Below are positions 35,001 to 48,241 of a stretch of 64,000 bases of DNA, piece after piece (the first letter of the stretch is position 1; every line of letters starts with the position of its first letter). Origin of the DNA: Trifolium pratense. Its lineage: Eukaryota; Streptophyta; Magnoliopsida; Fabales; Fabaceae. The position numbers were made by a program, and so were the translations under genes. The stretch spans positions 68,557,257-68,621,256 of the forward strand of contig NC_060060.1 in NCBI RefSeq assembly GCF_020283565.1, read 5' to 3'. The notes beneath the pieces were generated by a model. It was not told the DNA's origin and did not search any database. It worked only from the letters and a program-made list of their open reading frames with translations.

Positions 35001-35138
35001 ATTATTACCAAACGTAACTGACCCTCCTTCTTTTTTGATGAAGGAGAGAAAACATCTTTTATCTCCTGTCATGTGTTTTGAACAGCCACTGTCCAAAAAC
35101 CATGGCTTTTTCTTTGCACTTTGATAGTATCCCTGCAT
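32097..35138 (-). CDS. Pol of copia element A (protease, integrase, reverse transcriptase, RNase H)
   Basis: This is an intact 1013-residue frame. In order: an aspartic protease motif LDSGCS (Asp16), the GAG-pre-integrase zinc region (WHKRAGH...CEAC), the integrase core with D (HIDLFGP), D (RSDHGGEF) and E (VVERKNRT), reverse transcriptase with YVDD, and RNase H ([30 protein letters not shown]). The proteins copy and insert the element. Pol lies in the +1 frame relative to gag, with an 80-base overlap (35138-35059), exactly as in element C. The listed ATG begins ATGCAGGG. A frameshift, internal start or splice could join it to gag. Confidence 0.93.
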   Translation of the reverse strand: MQGYYQSAKKKPWFLDSGCSKHMTGDKRCFLSFIKKEGGSVTFGNNNTAQIKGKGIIGNNDSAKIEDVQYVEGLKHNLLSISQLCDSGFEVIFKPNICEVKQTSSGKVFFSGSRKKNLYVLYLDDIPAESCFMSIEKDKWIWHKRAGHISMKTISKLSQLDLVRGLPKIKFDKDKICEACVRGKQVKSSFYPKDFISTKKPLELLHIDLFGPVNTTSLGGKQYGFVIVDDFSRYTWVLFLKNKDESCDAFKNFCKLVQNEQSSNIISVRSDHGGEFENSSFKSFFDENGISHNFSCARTPQQNGVVERKNRTLQEMARTMLNESNVEKYFWAEAISTSCYILNRVSIRKILDKTPYELWKNRKPNISYFHIFGCFCYILNTKDNLGKFDSKSDKAIFLGYATNSKGYRIYNLKTQTMEISMNIIFDEFDDLIMPSIDDEQERLTSQDVPNQKKEDDPLLPPKTLRIVGNHPQDQIIGSSTDGIRTRLSFKDNDNNMAMISQIEPKSIGEAIIDKSWVEAMREELLQFEKNQVWSLVPSPTDHSIIGTRWVFRNKLDEEGKVIRNKARLVAQGYNQQEGIDYDETFAPVARLEAIRILLAYASHKNIKLFQMDVKSAFLNGFLNEEVYVHQPPGFENEKKKDHVFKLSKALYGLKQAPRAWYDRLSAFLIKNNFSRGKIDTTLFTKIDKLDLLIVQVYVDDIIFGSTNEKLCEDFSHLMQNEFEMSMMGELRYFLGLQIKQEMNGIFICQEKYIKNLLKKYKMNEAKIMATPMHPSTNLDKDEEGKIVPEKEYRGMIGSLLYLTASRPDIVFAVGLCARFQTSPRESHLTAVKRIFRYLVGTTNLGLWYSKDSIFDLIAYCDADYAGDKIERKSTSGACQFLGKALISWSCRKQNTIALSTTEAEYVSAASCCSQVLWIKNQLEDFSIRYENVPIYCDNTSAINLSKNPIQHSRSKHIEIKHHFIRDHVNKKEIELIFVDTDNQLADIFTKPLVEDRFNELKVKLKIIQNPIKS

Positions 35139-36893
35139 TTTGAAATTTTCGTTTAGGTGCCCATAATGACTTGGGTCCTTGAGGGTTAGTTTTCACAATT
35201 TGTTTATTTTTAAAATAGCATTCTTTTTCAAGATGCCCAAGGTTTTTGCAAAATGAACAATGTTTATTTTTTCTTTCCAAGTGACGATAACGTTTTGGTT
35301 CATAGTAAAAACTTTCATAACTTTCTTTTTGATAGCAAATTGATTCATGATGACCATTTTTGTTACAAAATGAACATCTCAACTTAAACTCTTTATTTGC
35401 TGGTAAAAGAACATTTTCAAAAATTTTGTTTTTAACTTCATTAAAACCTAAGCCATTTTTGTTAAGAGCTTGAGATTGTGATCCCATAATGTTTTGAAAA
35501 GTTTCAGTTGATTTTATAAACCCAGTGAGATCATTTCTTAGTTCTTTTATTTCATTTTTCAACACAACATTTTCATCTATTTTCTTAGATAAAACACTAG
35601 AGCAAACATGTTTTTCTTTTGACTCAATTAAGTCTTTGTTAATTTTCTCAAAATTAAGAATGTCAATTTGAAGTTTTTTCTTTTTTTCTTTTTTTCTTTT
35701 AGTTCAGAAACTTCTTTTTGTAACAAAAAACATTGTTTGGATAAGAATTCAGAATCATGTAATAAACTATCAAAATTAGTTTCTAATTCTTCATAAGGAT
35801 GAGTTTTATCAAAGAGAAATACCTCATCATTTTCTGAATCTGCCATTAGACAGATGTTGGCTTCTTCTTCTTCTTTATTTGTTTCAAATTCATCATCATC
35901 ATCCCAGGTAGCTAACATAGATTTTTTCTTGAAGGGAAAATTTCTGGGTGATTTGTTTAAGGGACATTCTGATTTGTAATGTCCAAGTTTGTTGCAACCA
36001 AAGCAGGTTACTTGACTTTTGTCAAAGTCATTTTTCTGCATGTCTTTTCCTGAAGAAAAGTTTCTTCTAATTTGATCTCTTCTTCTTAACATACGTTGGA
36101 TTTTGCCAGAAATGAGAGCTAATTCTCCTTCTGCCTCTTCTTGGGTAGGTTCTAATTCCTTAGAGTTATCTTCTAAAAAACTTATATCTTTTTGAGAGGC
36201 TTTTAAAGCAATGGTTTTTTCCTTTTTTAGAGGTTTATCTCCTTGAAGAATAACTTCATGAGCTTTTAAAGTACCAATAAGATCTTCTATGGGAAGTGTT
36301 TTCAAATCTTTAGTTTGAGTAATGGCAGTAACCATTGGTCTCCAAGTGACTGGAAGACATCTCAAAAGTTTTCTAATTCTATCATTAGTTGAAAAAGTTT
36401 TTCCAAGAGATCTTAATTCATTTATAATAGTAGTAAATCTTGAAAACATTTCATCAATAGTTTCGTTTTCAATCATTTCAAAAGTTTCAAATTTATTAGT
36501 TCCTATGTCTATTCTTGTTTCTTTTACATGACTAGTTCCTTCATGGTGAACTTGTAAAGTGTCCCAAACCTTTTTAGCAGTATCACATTCATCTACTCTT
36601 TCACTTTCTTCCATGCTTAGAGCACAAGATAGAAATAAATGAGCTTTAGAGTTTAGGAGTACCTTTTGTTGTTCTGCAGTTGTCCATGCATCTTCAGGTT
36701 TGTCTGAAATGACTCCCTCAGCAGAAGTTACAGTAGGAACATAATCTCCTTCTGTGACTATGCGCCACATTCCTACTTCTTGAGATTTTAAAAACAATTG
36801 CATTTTGTTTTTCCAAAAATAGTAATTCTTTCCAGTGAACAAAGGTGGTCTTGAAGCATATCCTCCTTCTGGAATGTATCTTTCTTTTGACAT
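35059..36893 (-). pseudogene. Gag of copia element A, frameshifted in an A-rich run
   Basis: Gag forms the virus-like particle and binds RNA. The start MSKERYIPEGGY is followed by a UBN2-type gag domain (NYYFWKNKM, DTLQVHHEGT, RIRKLLRCLP) and a CCHC knuckle (CFGCNKLGHYKSEC). After an A/G run at 35700-35673 the first frame ends early at 35628, while the true continuation lies in another frame down to 35059. That part has two more knuckles (CSFCNKNGHHESIC and CSFCKNLGHLEKEC). The break fits a loss of one base in the run. A sequencing or assembly error in the homopolymer is possible. Confidence 0.88.
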
Positions 36894-36953
36894 TTTTTCT
36901 TCCTGAATCTTTTTCCTCTAACACTTGTTAAGTGTATAAACCTGTAGAGACAG

Positions 36954-36965
36954 GCTCTGATGCCA
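36954..36965 (-). other. Primer-binding site of element A
   Basis: The minus strand reads TGGCATCAGAGC just inside the 5' LTR. It is the initiator-Met tRNA complement with one change, shared by element C. Confidence 0.8.
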
Positions 36966-37426
36966 ATTGAAGTAGCAATAAATGTCACAAGAAAGGGGGG
37001 GTTTGAATTGTGACCCTTTTTAAAAATCTTTTATGTGAGTTTAAAATAACTCAAGACAATATTTCTTTTAATTGGTTAGATAACAATGAACAAAGAAATA
37101 TAGTTAGCAACAATAAAATAAACAATGAACAAAATAAATACTGAATTAGTTGCTGAATAAGTAAATGTTTAAGGCCCAGAGCACTCTGGTATTACTCAGT
37201 TAGTTAGTTTAGTATGTTTTAAGAATTTTAGAGTCCAAGAGAAAAACACACAAAAGTTATCCTGGTTCACCCAACTTGGGCTAGTCCAGTCCTCACAGTC
37301 CTTGTGAGATTGTCCACTATAAATGCTCAGATCAGAACCTTCTGCTTCGCATCAAAAACTTGATCACAACTGGATCAATACAAACTGCTTTTCTTCACTC
37401 GAAAAGACTTTTACACAAATGCTTTT

Positions 37427-40400
37427 TGTAACACCCCCTTTTCAGAGACTGAAAAGAAGAGCGTCACAGTTCTCTACCCAAATTTAAATGCTTAAATACA
37501 AGCAAATAAAATTATGCTGGTTTATTTTTGGTAAAGGAAAAGTAATAAGTGAGAAATGTTCTCGAATATAAGTACTATTATTTTTATTTAAGAAAGTTTT
37601 CAAAATTCTCTTTATATAAATTTAAAGTAAGCCCATAAATAATATGCATCACTTATATTAAACAATCATCTAGTAATTTTGCTCAAAGGATTTTCAAATA
37701 TAAAACATTTCCAATTCACATAAGTATCGTACAATTTTTCAATTTAAAATGATAAAAAGATAAATTCCTACAAAAGACTCTAACCCACAAATAATCACGA
37801 GCTGATCAAACACCACAGATATCTGTCATTCAGTCCAATGACATCATCAATACGTATCAAAGAGATCTTCTCTTCGGACTCCAAAAATAAAACTAGACCA
37901 CCAATCAGCACTAACGTTCTTTATTTTAATGTCTCTCACAATGCCATTTTCCTTTCCTCAATGAACTTCAACTGGAGGTCTTAGTATCCTGCACTAACTG
38001 TTGTAAGGGGTGAATCACTCGTACACAAGTTACCATCGTGATGATGTCACAAGGCTACACATAATATTATACAAGTATATACATTTATTTAACTAGTATA
38101 TATACATACCTGAGTATCTAATCATGTATTTACATCAAATAGAATCAAGTAGTCAAATAGTCACGTATAGTCAAATAGTCACAAAAATATGAATTGCACA
38201 AAACATTATATCAATATCACAATTCAACAATTAGTTAAAAACAAAGATAATCAAATATATCCAATATATCAATCATCAAAATTTAATCATTTAAAATGTA
38301 TATAAAATTCAATCATAATTCTTCACTCAAAGTTAGTCTTCTAACTTGGTTAGTATTATCTTTATTCAACCTACTCCATGGAGACCTCTATTATGAGCGT
38401 AAGGCCGTTTCAACTGCCATAACATGGTTGTTTGCAAATCAACATATATCAAATATGTCTCAACCATTCTGGCCCGAGCGCTACACCTTATTATAGATAG
38501 TCCTGCACAGTCAGGTTTCACCACGTCGGGTTATATGATTTCCTCCAGTCAGAGTGGCTATCTCTGACTATTGGTAGGAGTTCAAAACGCCGGTGATCCC
38601 CATTAGGTCTTGAGGCGACCCAGCCGAACCTATCCTCAGTCTTACATACATTATAGTACTGTAAGAAACACCCTGTTTTGCTCTTCACCTATCAAAGGTG
38701 ATTAATTATTTAATTCTTCAACTTAATTTGTCTTTGTCAATATCTAACTTAGACATATTAATCTTCTAAACTCACCATACAACTTATGAGATCACCTCAA
38801 TTTTTCACCATAACACTCAAACACATGAACATTTTCAAATCATATATTGCAGAAGATTTATTCACACATATAATCAAACTAAAATCAATCACTCATCATT
38901 TAACATTTTGCATATACCTTAATGAATATAAATTACTATATAAAGTACACAACACCCCTAGTTATAACTAATAATATATATACAAGTAACACATTTCTTG
39001 TGCTCATCGAAACTTATTATTAGCGATTCCCCTTACCTCAGAGCTTTCAAAAATAACCTGAGCGATCACCTTCTTCTATGATACCTATTCACTCATCAAA
39101 AACAACTATTTCTTAACTAACTATACTTATAATTAATAGTCTTTAAAGTGTTAAAGTAAATTCAAGTTCATATACTAGAAATATATAGAAATCAAACACA
39201 GTATTATTAATAAAGAAACTTGTATGTCATTTGTTTCCTATGTATATTTTTAAGCGTGTATATGACTTAAGATCATGCAAACAAAATACATATTAAGTAT
39301 CATGTTCCAGTTTGTCTACGGGTTCCTAAATTGGTTTAGATATGAAATCATTTGCATTAAAATTAAAAGGTAAGAAATGAGAGAGGAAATAAACCGAATG
39401 ATTATAGAGAAGAATATATAGTTAAGTGAGGAAAGTAATGCATCAGTATGAACTAGAGTACAGGGGATCGGAAGTTTGTTTAAATTAAGCTTAAGTTTGG
39501 AAATTAACAGCTTGAATCAAATTTTAGTTAGACATTATCAACTAAATATTCATGACTATGAGTTTCAACATGATTATCCCTTCAAATCATGAGTATCAAA
39601 GCTTTGTTTTTCTTTTAGAAATCAACTCTAGACACAACTATTCCTAATCACACGACATAATTAAAAGCAAAACAAGAGAAATGGAATTTCATCATTCTTG
39701 GAGTACATGATCATGATTCCAGGTATTGCCTAGTTTTCATAGCTAAGATCATTTGTTCTTCATGGAATTTTGTGGAAAGGCTCATGTATATGTAACAGAT
39801 GCTAGGCTAATGAAAAGATGAAAGAATTTATTAAACTAAGCTAATATAAATAAGAAATGGAAGAAAAGGGAATTAAAAGAAAACAAACAAAAGAACAAAG
39901 AGAGAATAAGAAAGAAGTTACTAACTTCAATTGTATGCAGAGAGGGAGAGCAGAGCTGGTGTGAAGAATTAGTGAGGAGATGGTTGCTATTTATAGGAGA
40001 GTTTGAATGATTTGTGTGGACAATTAGGAGACCACATTTTCACTTCCATTTGTGTAGAAAGTTAAACCACGTTTTTACTTTCACTTAAGCCCACGTTTTC
40101 ACTTATACTTGTGGAGGAAAATTAAGCCACCATTTCATGCATATGTGTTATTCTTATCTCTTAACTTTTATTTAATTTTTTTTTTTCATTTTATTTTAAT
40201 AACATGAATGATAAAATTAATGACACTATCTTTACGTAGATATTTTTGTGATCTCAAAAATATTTTTCTTTTCTTTTTCTGGGATAAAAATTTATACTGT
40301 TGAGTAAACTACTGTTCGAAATTCGGTAGAATTTTAAGCCCAAACTTTTATCATAGCCTACTAAAATATTTTATGATTGATTTCTAAAATTACTTTTGTT

Positions 40401-40793
40401 AAACTCACAGTCTAGAAAAAATATTAATTATCAGTCTACACAAGGTAAAAATACTATCAAAGCACACCTAAAATAATTCGGAAACATTAGGTATCACAAT
40501 ATTTTTATAAACTATTTATTTTTAAGGGTTTATACTTTTACACTACTAGTTCTGAAATTTAAACCATAGCTTTCATTAAATTAATAGATTAGATCTATAA
40601 GTTTTCTTTATCTAAAGTTCATTTCCAAGAAAATAATTATTTAAACATTCTCACACTTTAGACACGTAACTAGGACTAACATGATATTGTATACTATTGT
40701 GAAAATATAACTAAATCATCAAATTTATTTTATAAAAATACTTAAATTAATAATATAAAGAAAATATTAGTTTATAAAATTTGGGGTGTTACA
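37427..40793 (-). mobile_element. 3' LTR of non-coding gypsy-type element D
   Basis: It starts TGTAACACCCCC and ends GGGGTGTTACA on the plus strand, 3367 bp. The element reads on the minus strand, judging from its primer-binding site. A TATAAATA box is at 39995-39988 (minus). The target duplication CTTTT is at 37422-37426. The 66- and 61-codon frames inside are repeated in the other LTR and are not genes. Confidence 0.94.
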
Positions 40794-43659
40794 TTACTAC
40801 CCCTCTTAAAAAAATTTCGTCCTCGAAATTTATGACAACTATCTTATAATTACAGAAATTTAGTTACTTCAAATTATATAATTAAAAGCATATGTACATA
40901 ATCTCCTTACCAATAATAATAATAATAAATATAGATACTTCTCTAAGAATTCATTTGATAATTATAATAGACTTAACTTTTAATATATCATGTTCCTATG
41001 ATTTTCTATAGCCTTGCTAAAGTTACAATCAAAACTTAAAAATTTTCTTTTATACACATTTAAAATCTAAACTTACCCCAAAAAGATCCAACTTCAAGTA
41101 CGGCCATACCTACCTAGTAAACTTATCATAAAAAATTTGACTTCACTATTTCTAGTCTACTATTAATAATCTTTAAAAAAATCATTTATCTTAACACTAA
41201 AATCATATTACCATTACCTTTCTTGACATTGAATATCAACGACCATAGTACTATTTCCTATTCTTAGCATTAGATATAGGTCTTTCAAACATCATATCGT
41301 GTAATCAAAACTTAACCATCACTATTCTTAATACTACTTATAAAATTCATTCTCATAAATTCAATTTCCATAATTAATTTTGGGTTCATATTTATCCGCG
41401 CAAAATATCTATTCATATCTTATCCTAACTACGTTTCTAAGTCTAGCAATTTTCTAATCTACAAATAAAATTCCTAGTCCAATCACTATACTTTCAACTT
41501 TCTTATCTTTGTTATATAAAGCTAAATTTTCAAACTTAGATGCCACACAAGTTCATTCTACACTTACAAAATTAATCACAATTCTATGTATTGAAAATTT
41601 CTAATATCTAAATCAAAATTCATAATCCAATCAATATTTTTCATTCTCCAACTTCTTCTCTTTTTTTTTTCTTTTTCTTCCTAAACTCGGTATATAATCT
41701 AAGAATCGATAAATCCAAAAAAAAAAACCAATCTGCTTTCCACTAATAAAAATCCAAATCCAACTGAAGGTAGGACAATTTATGTATAAGCTGAGATGTT
41801 TTTCCTATATACCACCCAAACTCTTTCTATACAATTAAAATTATATCAAAAGATTAGTCATGCTTATACTATAATTCTATCTTGGTAGAAACTAAAGTTT
41901 CATCCATAACTAAAATAAAGATTCTTCTTCTAAGAAGTTCATAGGATTAATATATACCTCCTATATATTCTCCACTATTCCAAAGTGAACCACTCAACTT
42001 AAACCACAACACCATTTCGATATTAAAACCTCCACTTATATTGTTTGACTCTCCTCAAAACTTATTATTTACTATATCATTACTTGAAGCTCAAGTCTTC
42101 ATACTTACTTAGATATCTTCCCTTAACCATACTATCCAATAGAAATTCTTTTGTCAACTATAGTTCTTACAACTAACTCTAAATCTACTCACTTTTTCTT
42201 TTCTAAAATAAAATCTACTCATACTTTTTCTTTTGAAAGATAATCTATTTATATTTGCAGCAAGTGTGTGCTATAATTTCCAACTAAAAGTATTCAATCA
42301 TATTCTTAATAACTAAAATTAAACTTTCTAAAATACACCACAATCAAATACCTCAAACTCATGGTAAAATATATTTTATTTTCACTTATCAAAATAATCA
42401 TATTTCATCAATTCTAAAATTTACTCTAGTAGTCTTGTATTGGTTCATTCTATAGAACTAGTTTGTTTCACATAACTTACTCCAAAGTAAAATTGATCAT
42501 AGACACACTCTTCCAATTTTAACATAATTAACCTTAATTATGAGTCTTAATTTATTTATTTTCTTAAAATTTTGAAACAACACAATTTTATTTATAATAA
42601 TTCTTACATAACTACAATAAGTGTTTATAATAGGGGAAACACAACAAGAAACAAAAATTGTGCAAGTATAGCATGACAAACAAAACATAGCAAAACCAAT
42701 ACACCATACTAGAAACCAAAACAATCAATTTGTACTTACCTAACCACAAAAATGCAGCAACGCGGCAGTTAGCCTAATAACTAAAAAAAATAAGGAATCC
42801 TATACCATCAAAACAAAGACTAGCAAAGCAAAATCTCATGTCCCTAAAATTTTACCTTAACAAACTCTTACTTAAATTTCTTTAGGATTTACTATGTTTT
42901 TTTTTTTCCTTATCGTAATACCATTTCTAAAAATTGGCATCCGCGCTAAAGTCTACTAAATTCCATGCTCACATATTATTCAACTAGCCATAAACTAACA
43001 CAATGTTACCTATTCTTGAACTACGTAATCACCTACATATATGACCATTGATTCTCTTAGTGAAGTAAAATTTCAATCCATAAGACTCTCAAACAAGCAA
43101 GACCTCTTACTATACTCTAAGTCTATCATAACATTATCATAATTATTAGTCATATAAAACTAATGTTTTCCTAAACATTCTAAGATGTTTCTCTGATTCT
43201 CTATTATTACTCATTCTCTATGAACTAATTATGCATATAGAAAAATCATTAGATCCCATTATTATCTATTTATCTATCCTAGTCAACCAACTATATTCTC
43301 AATAATTTAAAGTATATAAACCTTTCAATGTAGTTCCTTAGTCTACTTAGAAAAAGAAAATTGACTAACCATTAGGAGTTCTAATCATTCCGACATATAT
43401 CCATGTTGTCATCATCTGCACTAAAATGACTCATAAAATTTCCATTACGATTAGACCATCCTTATACCCCATATACAAACTTAGAATGAAAACACTTTTA
43501 TCTTAACTACAATTAATCCAACAAGTTCGAACAAAGATCACACCACAAAAGCAAACAAAGATCACATAACAAAAGCAAACATATATGACACAACAAAAGC
43601 ATCATGAACCTATTCCCCAAAGACTCCCGAAAGACTCGACCAGCTCTGATACCACTAAT
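40794..43659 (-). mobile_element. Internal region of element D, non-coding (LARD-like)
   Basis: This 2866-bp AT-rich stretch has no gag or pol; the longest frame is 75 codons. Cis signals are intact. The minus strand has TGGTATCAGAGC at 43654-43643 next to the 5' LTR. A perfect 8-bp stem-loop AAATTTCG-AGGA-CGAAATTT (40831-40812) and a purine tract AAGAGGGGTAG lie next to the 3' LTR. The element must use proteins made by another element. Confidence 0.9.
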
Positions 43660-46600
43660 TGTAACACCCCCTTTTCAGAGACTGAAAAGAAGAGCGTCAC
43701 AGTTCTCTACCCAAATTTAAATGCTTAAATACAAGCAAATAAAATTATGCTGGTTTATTTTTGGTAAAGGAAAAGTAATAAGTGAGAAATGTTCTCGAAT
43801 ATAAGTACTATTATTTTTATTTAAGAAAGTTTTCAAAATTCTCTTTATATAAATTTAAAGTAAGCCCATAAATAATATGCATCACTTATATTAAACAATC
43901 ATCTAGTAATTTTGCTCAAAGGATTTTCAAATATAAAACATTTCCAATTCACATAAGTATCGTACAATTTTTCAATTTAAAATGATAAAAAGATAAATTC
44001 CTACAAAAGACTCTAACCCACAAATAATCACGAGCTGATCAAACACCACAGATATCTGTCATTCAGTCCAATGACATCATCAATACATATCAAAGAGATC
44101 TTCTCTTCGGACTCCAAAAATAAAACTAGACCACCAATCAGCACTAACGTTCTTTATTTTAATGTCTCTCACAATGCCATTTTCCTTTCCTCAATGAACT
44201 TCAACTGGAGGTCTTAGTATCCTGCACTAACTGTTGTAAGGGGTGAATCACTCGTACACAAGTTACCATCGTGATGATGTCACAAGGCTACACATAATAT
44301 TATACAAGTATATACATTTATTTAACTAGTATATATACATACCTGAGTATCTAATCATGTATTTACATCAAATAGAATCAAGTAGTCAAATAGTCACGTA
44401 TAGTCAAATAGTCACAAAAATATGAATTGCACAAAACATTATATCAATATCACAATTCAACAATTAGTTAAAAACAAAGATAATCAAATATATCCAATAT
44501 ATCAATCATCAAAATTTAATCATTTAAAATGTATATAAAATTCAATCATAATTCTTCACTCAAAGTTAGTCTTCTAACTTGGTTAGTATTATCTTTATTC
44601 AACCTACTCCATGGAGACCTCTATTATGAGCGTAAGGCCGTTTCAACTGCCATAACATGGTTGTTTGCAAATCAACATATATCAAATATGTCTCAACCAT
44701 TCTGGCCCGAGCGCTACACCTTATTATAGATAGTCCTGCACAGTCAGGTTTCACCACGTCGGGTTATATGATTTCCTCCAGTCAGAGTGGCTATCTCTGA
44801 CTATTGGTAGGAGTTCAAAACGCCGGTGATCCCCATTAGGTCTTGAGGCGACCCAGCCGGACCTATCCTCAGTCTTACATACATTATAGTACTGTAAGAA
44901 ACACCCTGTTTTGCTCTTCACCTATCAAAGGTGATTAATTATTTAATTCTTCAACTTAATTTGTCTTTGTCAATATCTAACTTAGACATATTAATCTTCT
45001 AAACTCACCATACAACTTATGAGATCACCTCAATTTTTCACCATAACACTCAAACACATGAACATTTTCAAATCATATATTGCAGAAGATTTATTCACAC
45101 ATATAATCAAACTAAAATCAATCACTCATCATTTAACATTTTGCATATACCTTAATGAATATAAATTACTATATAAAGTACACAACACCCCTAGTTATAA
45201 CTAATAATATATATACAAGTAACACATTTCTTGTGCTCATCGAAACTTATTATTAGCGATTCCCCTTACCTCAGAGCTTTCAAAAATAACCTGAGCGATC
45301 ACCTTCTTCTATGATACCTATTCACTCATCAAAAACAACTATTTCTTAACTAACTATACTTATAATTAATAGTCTTTAAAGTGTTAAAGTAAATTCAAGT
45401 TCATATACTAGAAATATATAGAAATCAAACACAGTATTATTAATAAAGAAACTTGTATGTCATTTGTTTCCTATGTATATTTTTAAGCGTGTATATGACT
45501 TAAGATCATGCAAACAAAATACATATTAAGTATCATGTTCCAGTTTGTCTACGGGTTCCTAAATTGGTTTAGATATGAAATCATTTGCATTAAAATTAAA
45601 AGGTAAGAAATGAGAGAGGAAATAAACCGAATGATTATAGAGAAGAATATATAGTTAAGTGAGGAAAGTAATGCATCAGTATGAACTAGAGTACAGGGGA
45701 TCGGAAGTTTGTTTAAATTAAGCTTAAGTTTGGAAATTAACAGCTTGAATCAAATTTTAGTTAGACATTATCAACTAAATATTCATGACTATGAGTTTCA
45801 ACATGATTATCCCTTCAAATCATGAGTATCAAAGCTTTGTTTTTCTTTTAGAAATCAACTCTAGACACAACTATTCCTAATCACACGACATAATTAAAAG
45901 CAAAACAAGAGAAATGGAATTTCATCATTCTTGGAGTACATGATCATGATTCCAGGTATTGCCTAGTTTTCATAGCTAAGATCATTTGTTCTTCATGGAA
46001 TTTTGTGGAAAGGCTCATGTATATGTAACAGATGCTAGGCTAATGAAAAGATGAAAGAATTTATTAAACTAAGCTAATATAAATAAGAAATGGAAGAAAA
46101 GGGAATTAAAAGAAAACAAACAAAAGAACAAAGAGAGAATAAGAAAGAAGTTACTAACTTCAATTGTATGCAGAGAGGGAGAGCAGAGCTGGTGTGAAGA
46201 ATTAGTGAGGAGATGGTTGCTATTTATAGGAGAGTTTGAATGATTTGTGTGGACAATTAGGAGACCACATTTTCACTTCCATTTGTGTAGAAAGTTAAAC
46301 CACGTTTTTACTTTCACTTAAGCCCACGTTTTCACTTATACTTGTGGAGGAAAATTAAGCCACCATTTCATGCATATGTGTTATTCTTATCTCTTAACTT
46401 TTATTTAATTTTTTTTTTTCATTTTATTTTAATAACATGAATGATAAAATTAATGACACTATCTTTACGTAGATATTTTTGTGATCTCAAAAATATTTTT
46501 CTTTTCTTTTTCTGGGATAAAAATTTATACTGTTGAGTAAACTACTGTTCGAAATTCGGTAGAATTTTAAGCCCAAACTTTTATCATAGCCTACTAAAAT

Positions 46601-47026
46601 ATTTTATGATTGATTTCTAAAATTACTTTTGTTAAACTCACAGTCTAGAAAAAATATTAATTATCAGTCTACACAAGGTAAAAATACTATCAAAGCACAC
46701 CTAAAATAATTCGGAAACATTAGGTATCACAATATTTTTATAAACTATTTATTTTTAAGGGTTTATACTTTTACACTACTAGTTCTGAAATTTAAACCAT
46801 AGCTTTCATTAAATTAATAGATTAGATCTATAAGTTTTCTTTATCTAAAGTTCATTTCCAAGAAAATAATTATTTAAACATTCTCACACTTTAGACACGT
46901 AACTAGGACTAACATGATATTGTATACTATTGTGAAAATATAACTAAATCATCAAATTTATTTTATAAAAATACTTAAATTAATAATATAAAGAAAATAT
47001 TAGTTTATAAAATTTGGGGTGTTACA
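43660..47026 (-). mobile_element. 5' LTR of element D
   Basis: It has the same length as its partner (3367 bp), no length differences, and only two base differences that I could find (near 38632/44865 and 37853/44086). The target duplication CTTTT follows at 47027-47031. Confidence 0.94.
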
Positions 47027-48241
47027 CTTTTCTTCACTCGAAAAGACTTTCACACAAATGCTTTTCTTCACTCGAAAAGACTTTCACTCAAAATGCTTTT
47101 CTTCACTCGAAAAGACTTTCTCACAAACACTCAATCTAACATGAAAGAAAGACTTGAGAGGGTTACAATATTTGTGGGGAATATGGGTTAAATCAACTCA
47201 AGTGAGAGATTGATAATAGCAAGCTTTGTCTATTTGTTTTTCACAAATTTATGATATATCTTTGATGCTTTGCTTTGCTTTTGAAGAGTTTATTACTTGT
47301 TGATTTTTGCTTCAACTAAGTATATGATTTGATTCTTTTTGCAAACTCTTAATTTTCTCTTCATGTAGCTCCAATGTATTTATAGGCAAATAAGACCTTG
47401 GAGGAGCGTATGAGAGAGGGATTTGAATTTCAAATCCAACTTGACATGTCACAATGTTGTGCTGTCTTTTTGCTGTGAATAGTGCGTTATCGTTGCTTCA
47501 GTAACATTACCGTTATGGCAATCTGCACTACACTTTTAATCCAATGACAACCACTGCATTTACGTGGCCCATATATGTCCATAAGAAGGAATCTTTCCTA
47601 ATTTAGGGTTGGACAACTTGTATGCAAGTGGGAAAAAATATCATGTAATAATTGTACTTTGTTTTGGTGACTCATTGTCCTTTGTTGTTTCCTTGTCCCC
47701 TCTATGTTCCCTTGAAGAGAATGAGGCAAGCTACAACTTGGCTTATGGTGTGACTCCACCTTGTTGGCCAATTTTCGTCCAAGCCATCATTGAATGATGT
47801 GGCTTTCATTTGAATTTCAAATCTTCTTCAATCATTGATGGAAGCTTCCTTTGTTTGTCCAAAGGGGCTTTTATTCACTTTAGTCCAAAAAGGCTTTATG
47901 GCCCATGATTCAATTTATGCCATGTTTGGCATATTCCTTACATAAGTGTTTCCTTAAAATACTACCACTTTTGATGAGGCAAAGGAATAATATCTTTGTG
48001 AAGCACTTCATCATTTATGCCAAGACTTTAAGATGCTTCTTTTGTTTCTACTCATTGCTTATATGTTTTGCTTGTCCATTGGTTGCTCATCCATAACGTT
48101 ACCGTTGACAGATGATATCATTATCGTTGAAACATTTCTCACAAAACACATTAGTAGATAACAAGATAATCATAATTAAAATTAATTAATATGTTTGTTA
48201 TCTTTAAAACATCAAATAAGGATTTTGTCCTCAACATGTAC

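Larger units (their letters stand above)
36968..48236 (-). mobile_element. 5' LTR of element A, split by element D
   Basis: The two parts are 36968-37426 and 47032-48236, together 1664 bp, collinear with 27011-28775 except for the 40-bp repeat region. TATAAATA is at 47384-47377 (minus). TGTAC at 48237-48241 completes the target duplication of element A. Confidence 0.92.

Noticed and set aside
38296..38971. 66- and 61-codon frames duplicated exactly at 44529-45204
   Set aside because: The duplication is the LTR pair of element D; conservation reflects recent insertion and not coding.
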